64,000 nt of DNA from Corynebacterium sp. HS2168-gen11. GTDB lineage: Bacteria > Actinomycetota > Actinomycetes > Mycobacteriales > Mycobacteriaceae. Position 1 is the first letter of the stretch, and each line of letters begins with the position of its first letter. The position numbers were made by a program, and so were the translations under genes. Below, piece by piece: positions 37,197 through 45,359 of this stretch. Under the pieces are notes generated by a model. The model saw nothing but the letters and a program-made list of their open reading frames with translations. It made no database searches and was not told the origin of the DNA. The stretch spans positions 62,001-126,000 of the forward strand of contig NZ_JANUXR010000003.1 in the NCBI RefSeq assembly GCF_024834075.1. The letters are read 5' to 3'.

Positions 37197-38072
37197 ATGA
37201 CTGTCACTGGCTGGCTGGTGGTGAATGCGTTTTTACGCTCTGCGAAGTTCGACGAACTCTACGCCGATATTCTTACCAACGCGGCGAAGATGAATATTGC
37301 GATGCAAGTGGTCACCAACACGGAAGTGCTTGGGGCACTGCGCACCGGCAAGCCTGATTTCGCATTGGTGTGGGATAAAGATATTCGGTGCGCGCAACTG
37401 CTCGAACATGTTGGGATTCGCTGTTTTAATCGAGCCGATGCCATTGCAATTTGTGATGATAAAACCGCAACCTATCTCGGGTTACTCGATGTATTGCCGC
37501 AACCTGCCACGGTGATTGTGCCAATGCGGTTCGGGCAAGTCAAGTGGCACGACCAACGCTTTGTCGATGATGCCATTGCTGCCTTAGGTCTGCCACTGGT
37601 GGCCAAAGAAGCATTTGGCTCATTCGGAAGCCAAGTGTTTTTGATTCACACGCGCGATGAATTATTGCAGTTCTTAGATCGCATTGAGAATCGACCAGCA
37701 TTATTACAAGAATTCATTGCGAACTCGCGCGGGCGTGACGTGCGCATGCAAGTTGTTGGAAACACGGTGGTCAGCAGCATGCTACGCGAATCCGGCAATG
37801 GTGATTTCCGCGCGAATCTCACCAATGGTGGGGTAGGAACAGTTGTAACACTGCCTGAGGCATTTGCCACAATGGCCATCCAAGCCTGCCAACATTTGCA
37901 GTTGGATTTTGCAGGTGTGGATCTTTTATTTGGCCCAGATGAACAACCAATCATTTGCGAAATTAATTCAAACGCCCACTTTATTAACTTAAATAAGGTG
38001 GCAGATGCCAATATCGCCGCAGATATTCTTGCGCATATTCTGCAATGCTTGCAGGAGCAGGATCAGAAGTAG
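37197..38072 (+). CDS. RimK-like ATP-grasp ligase, first of a tandem pair
   Basis: 291 residues. N-terminal pre-ATP-grasp domain (GWLVVNAFLRSAKFDELY, then PDFALVWDKDIRCAQLLEHVGIRCFNRADAIAICDDK). ATP-grasp core with LPLVAKEAFGSFGSQVFLI (nucleotide-binding Lys and Gly-rich loop), LQEFIANSRGRDVRMQVVG, and the metal-binding end GVDLLFGPDEQPIICEINSNAHF (Glu and Asn). All expected residues are present. Such enzymes join an amino acid, often glutamate, to a carboxylate or peptide; the substrate here is unknown. It resembles RimK-family ligases of Firmicutes more than housekeeping actinobacterial enzymes, which suggests transfer. GAAGGGAAACTG precedes the ATG. Seventeen bases before the second ligase. 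Confidence 0.85.
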   Translation: MTVTGWLVVNAFLRSAKFDELYADILTNAAKMNIAMQVVTNTEVLGALRTGKPDFALVWDKDIRCAQLLEHVGIRCFNRADAIAICDDKTATYLGLLDVLPQPATVIVPMRFGQVKWHDQRFVDDAIAALGLPLVAKEAFGSFGSQVFLIHTRDELLQFLDRIENRPALLQEFIANSRGRDVRMQVVGNTVVSSMLRESGNGDFRANLTNGGVGTVVTLPEAFATMAIQACQHLQLDFAGVDLLFGPDEQPIICEINSNAHFINLNKVADANIAADILAHILQCLQEQDQK

Positions 38073-38089
38073 GGGCAGGAGCAGGGAAT

Positions 38090-38917
38090 ATGCAGGCAAT
38101 AGTGGTGTATGACCGCACCCGTTATGCGAATAATCAATGGTTAGCGCAGCAGTATTGTGCGCAAGGCGAAGCTCGTGGCATACGCACCACAATGGTGTTT
38201 GCCGAAGAATTAGACGCCTATCTTCGCACTCACGAACCACCGCAATTTGCCATCATGCGCTGCGAAAACCAGCAAGCCCGCCAACAATTAGAAGCCCTTG
38301 GCACCCATACCAGTAATTCCGCGCGAGCAAGCTGGCTGTGCAATGACAAAATGCGCACACTTACCCATGCCCGCGAACTAGGTGCACGTACCCTGCGCAC
38401 CTGCAAATATGCTGTGCATGAGCTTTTCGACGCCGTGTCGTACCCCGCGGTACTCAAACCGCTTGATGGTCATGGTGGTTTCGCGGTGGCACATATTCAC
38501 AATGCAACAGAGCTAGCAGAATATCTGCAAACCTATGAGTTTGCACCTGATACCGAATTACTCTGCCAAGAAGTTGCTGATGTGATCGGCAAAGACCTGC
38601 GAGTATATGTCTTAGGTGATCGTATTCTTGCTGCCATGCTGCGTCATGCACCGGGACAATTCTTGAGCAATTTTACCCGCGGTGGAACTGCTACCAGAGT
38701 GGAACTTTCAGCAGCGGATCACGCGATGGTGCTGGAATTAGCACAAGGATTCGGCACAGATTTCGCAGGCTTCGACTTTTTCCCAAGCCCGACTGGTCTG
38801 ATCCTGAATGAGGTTGAAGATATCGTTGGCATGCGCATGCTCTATGCCCACACCACGATTGATCCAGTCGCCGAACACTTGCGCTACCTGCACGAAACTT
38901 GTGGGGCAACGGGTTAA
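38090..38917 (+). CDS. RimK-like ATP-grasp ligase, second of a tandem pair
   Basis: 275 residues. Pre-ATP-grasp domain (AIVVYDRTRYANNQWLAQQY), then CNDKMRTLTHARELGARTLRT. ATP-grasp core with YPAVLKPLDGHGGFAVAHI, LLCQEVADVIGKDLRVYVLGDRILAAMLR, and GFDFFPSPTGLILNEVEDIVGMRML. The final Asn/Glu pair (LNEVEDIVG) replaces the EINSNAHF motif of its partner, so acceptor binding should differ. Start ATG 38090 behind CAGGGAA; the frame extends to 38045 inside the first gene. No short precursor peptide gene is visible beside the pair, so a graspetide pathway is not supported directly. Confidence 0.85.
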   Translation: MQAIVVYDRTRYANNQWLAQQYCAQGEARGIRTTMVFAEELDAYLRTHEPPQFAIMRCENQQARQQLEALGTHTSNSARASWLCNDKMRTLTHARELGARTLRTCKYAVHELFDAVSYPAVLKPLDGHGGFAVAHIHNATELAEYLQTYEFAPDTELLCQEVADVIGKDLRVYVLGDRILAAMLRHAPGQFLSNFTRGGTATRVELSAADHAMVLELAQGFGTDFAGFDFFPSPTGLILNEVEDIVGMRMLYAHTTIDPVAEHLRYLHETCGATG

Positions 38918-39100
38918 TCGTGAACCCGCTTATACCTGGAATAGAGGTGTGCGGTGGTGGTAGAGAAAGTGGGTGGATCGCTGCGTCGTAAAGCTGCAAA
39001 GGTGAAGGCAGACAGAAACTCTTGCGGTCACAGCGAGCTGGGCTAAGAAAAGTGAAATTCCTATTGGGCAAAGCTGCGATTCAGGCTAGACTAGGAAAGT

Positions 39101-39511
39101 ATGACTGAACGTACATTAATTCTTATCAAGCCAGATGGCGTTGCCAAAGGCCACATCGGAGAAATTATTGCCCGTATCGAGCGTAAAGGCTTGAAGCTGG
39201 TTGCGATGGATCTGCGCGTTGCAGACCGTGCGACTGCAGAAAAGCACTACGCAGAGCATGTGGAAAAGCCATTCTTTGGTGAGCTGGTAGATTTCATCAC
39301 CTCTGGCCCATTGGTTGCAGGTGTCGTGGAAGGTCCACGTGCAGTCGATGCGTGGCGTCAGCTCGCTGGTGGCACCGATCCAGTTGCGAAAGCAACTCCT
39401 GGTACCATCCGTGGCGACTTCGCGCTCAACGTTGCTGAAAATGTTGTGCATGGCTCCGATTCTGTGGAATCTGCAGCACGCGAAATTGAGATTTGGTTCC
39501 CGAATCTCTAA
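39101..39511 (+). CDS. ndk: Nucleoside diphosphate kinase
   Basis: 136 residues. [13 protein letters not shown] at the N-terminus and [16 protein letters not shown] with the phosphorylated active-site His. Balances NTP pools by phosphate transfer. ATG at 39101 with TAGACT and AGGAAAG just upstream. Normal length. Usually next to DUF4233 in relatives; here the ATP-grasp pair lies between. Confidence 0.97.
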   Translation: MTERTLILIKPDGVAKGHIGEIIARIERKGLKLVAMDLRVADRATAEKHYAEHVEKPFFGELVDFITSGPLVAGVVEGPRAVDAWRQLAGGTDPVAKATPGTIRGDFALNVAENVVHGSDSVESAAREIEIWFPNL

Positions 39512-39532
39512 GCCTTTTTGCTTGTGATTATT

Positions 39533-39563
39533 GCCTCCTAGTGAATTGAACTAGGAGGCTTTC
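39533..39563 (+). terminator. Terminator of ndk
   Basis: GCCTCCTAGT and ACTAGGAGGC perfect 10-bp stem, seven-base loop, then TTTCCC. Confidence 0.9.
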
Positions 39564-40180
39564 CCATGGCACGACCATGTTCGGTTAGCAGGTAAGACCA
39601 CCTTGAGCAGTATGTGTGAAAGGTTTGCGAAAAAGCTGTGTGCTGTGGCGAGGGGCACTGAGTGCGTCTGCCATCTGCCGTCTGTCGTTTGCCGTTTGCT
39701 GTGTTGCGTGGAGAAGCGGCGAGCGTGCAACACCCTATGGCTGTTACTGTTGGGTAACTCTTGCCAGTACCGCAATCTTTTCTGTGATTTAGGGGTGGCT
39801 CGTTCAGCAAAATGTTGCAAGGTATGGAAAGATAGAACCAAGCATGTGCGCATGATGCACTAAGCCGAGATACCCAATGCTTACTGCAAGTCTTTGGCTT
39901 GAGAATCATGATGGTTTACATGCATAGCTTTTAATGACGGTATTTGTGTGATTTACATAGGATGCCGTCGTGATAACTACATAGACCGACATACATACAA
40001 TTCAAAACCGTTTTCTTGCTCGTACATTTTTTAAAAGGTCCGACATTCTTACTCTGTGCTGGCTGCGATTCTTTCTAAGAGCTGCGCCCGGAGGAGGATA
40101 CAGTGTCGCGTCGTCATTGTCGCTTCGGCGTGTGGCGCGTGCCGAGAGCCAAGAGCTCGGTATAAGGAGACGAATCTGTC
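39564..40180. other. 617-base leader/intergenic region upstream of rne
   Basis: No gene. 39660-39730 is a tandem-like stretch of CTGCC/GTCTG/GTTTG units. The AT-rich part (39890-40060) should hold the rne promoter, giving a long 5' UTR, as is common for autoregulated RNase E genes. No riboswitch fold was recognised. Confidence 0.5.
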
Positions 40181-43100
40181 ATGGCCACACCAGCCACCTT
40201 CGACCGTTCAACTTTGGGTGAAAAAACCCGTGTCCATGTGCTTGCGAAGCAGTTGGGACTAAGTTCCAAAGAAGTCATTGCACAGCTTGCAGAATTGGGC
40301 TTGAAAAAAGTTGCGCAATCAGCACTGACCAAGCCAGAAGTCGAGCAGCTTCTCGACGCCTACGAACAGGACGCAGCAGCACAAACCGCTGAGTTTTCGG
40401 AAGAAGAAAAACTGCGCTACCGCGTGGAAAAGAACGTCGAAAACGAAATTCACCAGATTGAAGAAAAAGTTGCGCAACAACTTGCCCCGCTCGTAGAGCA
40501 ATCTCAAGCGAATGCATCTGAGGAGCCTGCTGTCGAAGCAGAGCAAGTAGAACAGACGCGCCGTCGGGTAGAAAAGAATGTTGCCAATGAGATCTCGCAG
40601 CTAGAGGCAAAAGTTGATCGTGAGATCAAGCAGCGTCAAGAAGAGGGCTTATTAGTGCCAGCTGCACACGATGCTGACGATGTTGCAGTAGAGACTGCAG
40701 ATGCTCCTGCGGAAGTAGCTGAGGAACCAGCTGTTGCGGACGAGCCTGCGGCAGCCGAAGCGGTGGCAGACAAGGCAGCAGCAGACAAAGCAGCGGCAGC
40801 ACCTGCAGAAGATCCTGCGGAATTCCATTGGGATGGTGTCTTAGACGATGATGAGCCGCTGGTCCCACTGGTGACTCCTGCACCTGCTGAGGTGAAGTTC
40901 CAAACGCCGCTGTTTATGGCGCCGACGTTGCAAAATGAAACCCACGGTGACGATGATTTCGAAATGGACATCTACGCCACCGAAGATGATGATGACGAGT
41001 TTCCTCGCAAGCGTCGTCGTGGCCGCCGCGGCACTGGCCGTGGACGTGGACATGAACAGCTTGTTGAAACCCATGAAGACGAGACCGAAGACGTTGCAAC
41101 AGAACCGGTGGCATTAAAAGGTTCCACCCGATTAGAAGCCCAGCGTCGTCGTCGCGTAGAAATGCGGGAAGAATCCCGCAAGAAGCGTCATATTGTGTCC
41201 GAAGCAGAGTTTCTCGCGCGTCGTGAATCCGTTGAACGCACTATGGTGGTTCGTGAACGTGAGCGCAACGATCATCCAGGGTTGGTGACACAAGTTGGCG
41301 TATTAGAAGATGATCTGCTCGTTGAGCACTTCGTCACGTCGGATACGCAAGCATCGATGATCGGAAACATCTATTTAGGCCGTGTGCAAAACGTCTTGCC
41401 ATCGATGGAAGCTGCCTTTATCGATATTGGAAAAGGCCGCAACGGTGTGCTCTACGCCGGAGAAGTTGATTGGCGCGCCGCTGGCTTGGGCGGGCGGCAA
41501 CGTAAAATTGAACAAGCCTTAAAATCCGGCGACCAAGTATTAGTGCAGGTTGCCAAAGATCCAATTGGCCATAAAGGCGCGCGTTTGACCACGCAGATCT
41601 CCTTAGCAGGCCGTTATTTGGTGTATGTCCCAGGTGGACGTTCTGCAGGTATTTCTCGCAAACTCCCAGCCCCAGAGCGCAAGCGTCTCAAGCACATCCT
41701 GCGTGAGGTTGTCCCACGCGATGGTGGTGTGATTATTCGCACTGCTGCCGAAGGCGTTTCGCAAGACGCGATCGCAGCTGATGTGCAGCGTTTGCACAAA
41801 GTCTGGGAGCAAATTCAGCAACGCACCCAAAAAGAGATGGATGCAAAAGGTGCGAAGCCTGTCACCATGTACGAAGAACCAAATATGCTGGTGAAGGTTA
41901 TTCGTGATCTCTTTAATGAAGATTTCTCCAGGCTAGTTGTCGATGGCAAGCGCGCATGGAATACCGTGCATGCATATATTCAGTCGGTCGCTCCAGAATT
42001 GCTCGAGCGCTTGGCACGTTTCGATCGTGACGAACACGATGGCAATGATGTGTTCAATGCATATCGCGTTGATGAGCAGCTGCAAAAAGCGCTCTCACGC
42101 AAGGTCTGGTTGCCATCTGGCGGTACGTTGGTGATTGATCGCACCGAAGCGATGACCGTGATCGATGTCAATACTGGCAAATTCACTGGTCAAGGTGGCA
42201 ATCTCGAAGAAACTGTTACGAAGAATAACCTCGAAGCGGCTGAAGAAATCGTGCGACAAATGCGTTTGCGCGATCTCGGTGGCATGATTGTGGTTGACTT
42301 CATTGACATGGTGCTACCAGAAAACCAAGATTTGGTCTTGCGTCGCCTCACGGAAGCACTGGGACGCGATCGCACCCGCCACCAGATTTCGGAAGTGACG
42401 TCCTTGGGCTTGGTGCAAATCACGCGTAAGCGTTTGGGTACTGGTTTATTAGAAACTTTCTCAACCGAGTGCGATGTTTGCGATGGGCGTGGTGTGATTA
42501 TTCACGACGATCCAGTTGAACATCGCGATGGTCCAGCTAGCGGTCGTAGCGGACATGGTGTGCTGCATCAAGACCCAACCCGCCATCCAGCTGTAGTGGT
42601 TATGCAGCATGAGGATAATTCGCAAGACGACCAGGTGCAGCATGAATCTGCTGAAGCAGCAACGTCTTCGCGCCGGAATCGTCGCAATGACACGGCTGCG
42701 CCAGCGACACGAAGCAATGAAGAACTCGCTGCTGCTGTGATTGCAATGCCTGACGACGCGCACGTGAACGCCGAAACTGAGCCAGCAGCTCCAGTGGTAG
42801 AAACCGAGGTACAGGAGGATGCTCGACCTGCACGCCGCTCTCGTCGTCGTGGACAGCAACGTGGTGGAGCACGCGAAGTTGTGCCAACTGCGGCGGATAC
42901 AGAATTCGATGCAATTATTGAAAATGCTGTGACCAACGCGAAGCTGGAAGATCCAGATCAGCCAAGTGGAGAAGATTACCTGCCACAAACGTATGAAGAA
43001 GCAGTGGCAGCCTTTGAAGCATCTCCACGCCGCAAGCGGAAGGTACGCGGTAATTCGATCAGCGATCATGCGCCAAAGCCGGAAGACTATGGACCGGCAG

Positions 43101-43789
43101 CTGCTGCATTAACGGCAGCTGACGAGACTGCCGAATCGCAGGTTGAACAGGGCGGAGAATCGCATGACACGACAGCATCGCACTCAAGTACCGCTAGTGC
43201 TGCGAAGCGACGCGGTCGTGGTCGTCGGGGTGTGAAAAAGAGCCTGCAACATTCAGCTCCACAGGCTGAAGGAGAGGGCGTAGAGACTTCTGCGGATGAT
43301 ACGGCAGCCGTGATTGTAGAGGGCGAAGCAGAAGGCGTACAAACCGCCAAGAAGCGTCGTGCGGTACGCAAGCGTTTGCAACACGAAAATGCGCGTGGTG
43401 AGCAAGCCGTGGCGTCTGTTGAAGCAGCGGACACTGAAGAAGCCGATGCTGCAGCCGATGCGGTTGCACGCCAGACCAGCGCAGAGCGTGGTCGTCGTGG
43501 TAAGCGCAGAGCTGTCAAGAAAGCTCCAGCGGCAACTGTAGAATCTTCGACACAAGAAGTTGAACGTGGGGATGATCAAGATCAATCAGATACCCCTGTT
43601 GCAACTCGTGTCGCTGGGCGCACGAAGCGTCGTGCGGTGCGTCGTAAGCTTGCAGGAGCAGAAGAAAACTCCAGTACAGCTGTGAAGAAAGAAAATATTG
43701 TGACGCAAGAGCAGGATGAATCGACTGCTCGGGTGGCCCGCGGATCGAGTCGAGGACGGCGTCGCGCCGTGCGTCGGCAAGCAACGTAA
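40181..43789 (+). CDS. rne: Ribonuclease E/G
   Basis: 1202 residues. N-terminal segment TRVHVLAKQLGLSSKEVIAQLAELG (residues about 12-36) resembles an IF2-N DNA/RNA-binding module. A long acidic and Lys/Arg-rich region follows to about 340. The conserved core has the S1 domain (NIYLGRVQNVLPSMEAAFIDIGKGRNGVLY), the 5'-sensor and the DNase I-like catalytic domain with VIDVNTGKFTG and GGMIVVDFIDM, then the zinc-link CDVCDGRG. The C-terminal ~380 residues repeat a basic cassette (KRRAVRK-type: RRGVKKSL, KKRRAVRKRL, GKRRAVKK, TKRRAVRRKL, RRRAVRRQ) between acidic stretches, a likely RNA- and partner-binding scaffold. Matures rRNA and decays mRNA. RBS AAGGAGAC before the ATG. Confidence 0.96.
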   Translation: MATPATFDRSTLGEKTRVHVLAKQLGLSSKEVIAQLAELGLKKVAQSALTKPEVEQLLDAYEQDAAAQTAEFSEEEKLRYRVEKNVENEIHQIEEKVAQQLAPLVEQSQANASEEPAVEAEQVEQTRRRVEKNVANEISQLEAKVDREIKQRQEEGLLVPAAHDADDVAVETADAPAEVAEEPAVADEPAAAEAVADKAAADKAAAAPAEDPAEFHWDGVLDDDEPLVPLVTPAPAEVKFQTPLFMAPTLQNETHGDDDFEMDIYATEDDDDEFPRKRRRGRRGTGRGRGHEQLVETHEDETEDVATEPVALKGSTRLEAQRRRRVEMREESRKKRHIVSEAEFLARRESVERTMVVRERERNDHPGLVTQVGVLEDDLLVEHFVTSDTQASMIGNIYLGRVQNVLPSMEAAFIDIGKGRNGVLYAGEVDWRAAGLGGRQRKIEQALKSGDQVLVQVAKDPIGHKGARLTTQISLAGRYLVYVPGGRSAGISRKLPAPERKRLKHILREVVPRDGGVIIRTAAEGVSQDAIAADVQRLHKVWEQIQQRTQKEMDAKGAKPVTMYEEPNMLVKVIRDLFNEDFSRLVVDGKRAWNTVHAYIQSVAPELLERLARFDRDEHDGNDVFNAYRVDEQLQKALSRKVWLPSGGTLVIDRTEAMTVIDVNTGKFTGQGGNLEETVTKNNLEAAEEIVRQMRLRDLGGMIVVDFIDMVLPENQDLVLRRLTEALGRDRTRHQISEVTSLGLVQITRKRLGTGLLETFSTECDVCDGRGVIIHDDPVEHRDGPASGRSGHGVLHQDPTRHPAVVVMQHEDNSQDDQVQHESAEAATSSRRNRRNDTAAPATRSNEELAAAVIAMPDDAHVNAETEPAAPVVETEVQEDARPARRSRRRGQQRGGAREVVPTAADTEFDAIIENAVTNAKLEDPDQPSGEDYLPQTYEEAVAAFEASPRRKRKVRGNSISDHAPKPEDYGPAAAALTAADETAESQVEQGGESHDTTASHSSTASAAKRRGRGRRGVKKSLQHSAPQAEGEGVETSADDTAAVIVEGEAEGVQTAKKRRAVRKRLQHENARGEQAVASVEAADTEEADAAADAVARQTSAERGRRGKRRAVKKAPAATVESSTQEVERGDDQDQSDTPVATRVAGRTKRRAVRRKLAGAEENSSTAVKKENIVTQEQDESTARVARGSSRGRRRAVRRQAT

Positions 43790-43994
43790 ATGTCACTATT
43801 TGTCTTTTTTGTAGCTTGCAGGTAGTCTTTGTAAGTCGCTATTTTAAGCTGAGAAATCTGGCATGCCAGAGATATTCCTTCGTGATGGTACGGTGGAAAT
43901 CGGCGTTAAAAGAGCCAAAAATTTTAAGTAAACGTTAATCACTAAGTGCCGAGTTTGGTGCTTGGTCCTGAGATAGATAAGGGGTAGCCCTCGT

Positions 43995-44300
43995 ATGTAC
44001 GCGATCGTCAAGACCGGCGGCAAGCAGTACAAGGTTGCTGAAGGTGACCTCGTCAAGGTCGAGAAGATCGAGGGTGAGCCAGGTTCGTCCGTGGCTCTCA
44101 CCCCGGTTCTGCTCGTCGATGGCGCGACTGTTATTTCCAAGCCAGAGGAACTTGCGAAGGTAAGTGTCTCTGCTGAGATCGTAGACCTGGTCAAGGGTCC
44201 TAAGATCAAGATTCTGAAGTACAAGAACAAGACTGGTTATAAGAAGCGTCAAGGTCACCGTCAGAAGCTGACCGTGCTGAAGATTACCGGTATCAAGTAA
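43995..44300 (+). CDS. rplU: 50S ribosomal protein L21
   Basis: 101 residues, beginning [14 protein letters not shown] and ending with the Lys-rich [17 protein letters not shown] signature. Structural protein of the large subunit. Start ATG at 43995. Forms an operon with rpmA (42 bases between). The intergenic 43790-43994 after rne holds its promoter. Confidence 0.98.
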   Translation: MYAIVKTGGKQYKVAEGDLVKVEKIEGEPGSSVALTPVLLVDGATVISKPEELAKVSVSAEIVDLVKGPKIKILKYKNKTGYKKRQGHRQKLTVLKITGIK

Positions 44301-44342
44301 GGCTCACCGGCCTACCGAGATTTCCTGAAGGAGGGAAACCAC

Positions 44343-44612
44343 ATGGCACACAAGAAAGGTGCATCCAGCTCCAGCAACGGTCGTGATTCCGAGGCAAAGC
44401 GCCTTGGCGTAAAGCGATTTGGTGGCCAGAAGGTCAACGCCGGCGAGATTATCGTCCGTCAGCGTGGCACCAAGTTCCACCCAGGCGAGAATGTTGGACG
44501 TGGTGGCGACGACACCTTGTTCGCACTTGCTGCTGGCTCCGTTACTTTCGGCATTAAGCGCAACCGTCGCACTGTGAACATCGTTCCAGATGCTGAGACC
44601 GTTGACGCCTAA
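44343..44612 (+). CDS. rpmA: 50S ribosomal protein L27
   Basis: 89 residues. [29 protein letters not shown] signature, then [23 protein letters not shown]. The N-terminus reaches the peptidyl transferase centre. GAAGGAGGG precedes the ATG. Followed by a small AAGAACTT/AAGTTCTT hairpin (44611-44630) and a terminator. In mycobacteria obgE comes next; here surface genes intervene. Confidence 0.98.
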   Translation: MAHKKGASSSSNGRDSEAKRLGVKRFGGQKVNAGEIIVRQRGTKFHPGENVGRGGDDTLFALAAGSVTFGIKRNRRTVNIVPDAETVDA

Positions 44613-44636
44613 GAACTTCTGAAAGTTCTTGTTTGT

Positions 44637-44667
44637 AAGCCCTCACTAGTTTCTGGTGGGGGCTTTT
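44637..44667 (+). terminator. Terminator of rplU-rpmA
   Basis: AAGCCC-t-CAC and GTG-g-GGGCTT arms with a short loop, followed by TTTT. Confidence 0.85.
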
Positions 44668-44831
44668 ACGTATGGAAATATCTGATTATACTTTGCAAGA
44701 AGACTTATTGGTTGCAAAACTTGTGCATGCTATTGCAGTTTGTGATGGGCAATTGCGTGCAGGTATAGGCGACCGAGTGTTTGTGGGGCAACTGATATTA
44801 GCCTTACGTCACAATATTGAAGGGAATACTC

Positions 44832-45158
44832 ATGATGAAAAAAGCTATGGTGGCTGCTTTGAGTGTGGTTATGATGACCACAAGTACCGTCAGTGCTGTG
44901 CAGGCTCAAGAAGCTCCACAGATCACTCGTACTGCTGCAGTCGAATCACAAATCACTGACTTGGCACGAGCTGCCTCGAATGCAAAGAATTCGCTCACAA
45001 GTAGTCAACCACGAACTGAAAATGGTCGCCTGATTCAACTGATCTTGTCGGTTTTAGGACATGGTGTCTTGATCTTAGCTGTTGTTGCGATCATGGCATC
45101 TCGTGTTGTTGGCGTTGTGACCGGCCGAGGTTCTAGTTTTGGGCGAGGATCGTTCTAG
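44832..45158 (+). CDS. Small secreted or membrane protein, unknown function
   Basis: 108 residues. N-terminal signal peptide (MMKKAMVAALSVVMMTTSTVSAVQAQEA, Ala-x-Ala cleavage near residue 24), a polar mature part of about 40 residues, and a C-terminal hydrophobic segment (LIQLILSVLGHGVLILAVVAIMA) followed by a short Gly/Arg/Ser tail. This layout (signal peptide plus C-terminal anchor) is shared with the two larger genes downstream. The start at ATG 44832 has GAAGGG upstream. No domain recognised. Confidence 0.75.
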   Translation: MMKKAMVAALSVVMMTTSTVSAVQAQEAPQITRTAAVESQITDLARAASNAKNSLTSSQPRTENGRLIQLILSVLGHGVLILAVVAIMASRVVGVVTGRGSSFGRGSF

Positions 45159-45173
45159 ATACTTTGACTGATT

Positions 45174-45213
45174 CCCAGAAATAGATGCTTGTCGCATGTA
45201 TTTCTGGGTTTTT
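45174..45213 (+). terminator. Terminator after the small secreted protein
   Basis: CCCAGAAATA and TATTTCTGGG perfect 10-bp stem, followed by TTTTT. Confidence 0.93.
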
Positions 45214-45359
45214 GTCTGCTTGACACAGATATATTTTTCTATAAAAAACTAACTGTAGTAACGGATAGTATAGAGTTTCCGATAAGCACTATATATTCCG
45301 GTTGAGATCTACGAGAGCAAGTCGGATTTATGCATCGGAAATGTAAAGGACTGAAGTCA

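Noticed and set aside
37197-38917. Graspetide (RiPP) biosynthesis cluster
   Set aside because: Two ATP-grasp enzymes are present, but no short precursor gene with a repeated acceptor motif lies nearby.
44672-44959. 95-codon frame after the rpmA terminator
   Set aside because: No domain, no good site, and it overlaps the signal-peptide gene in another frame.
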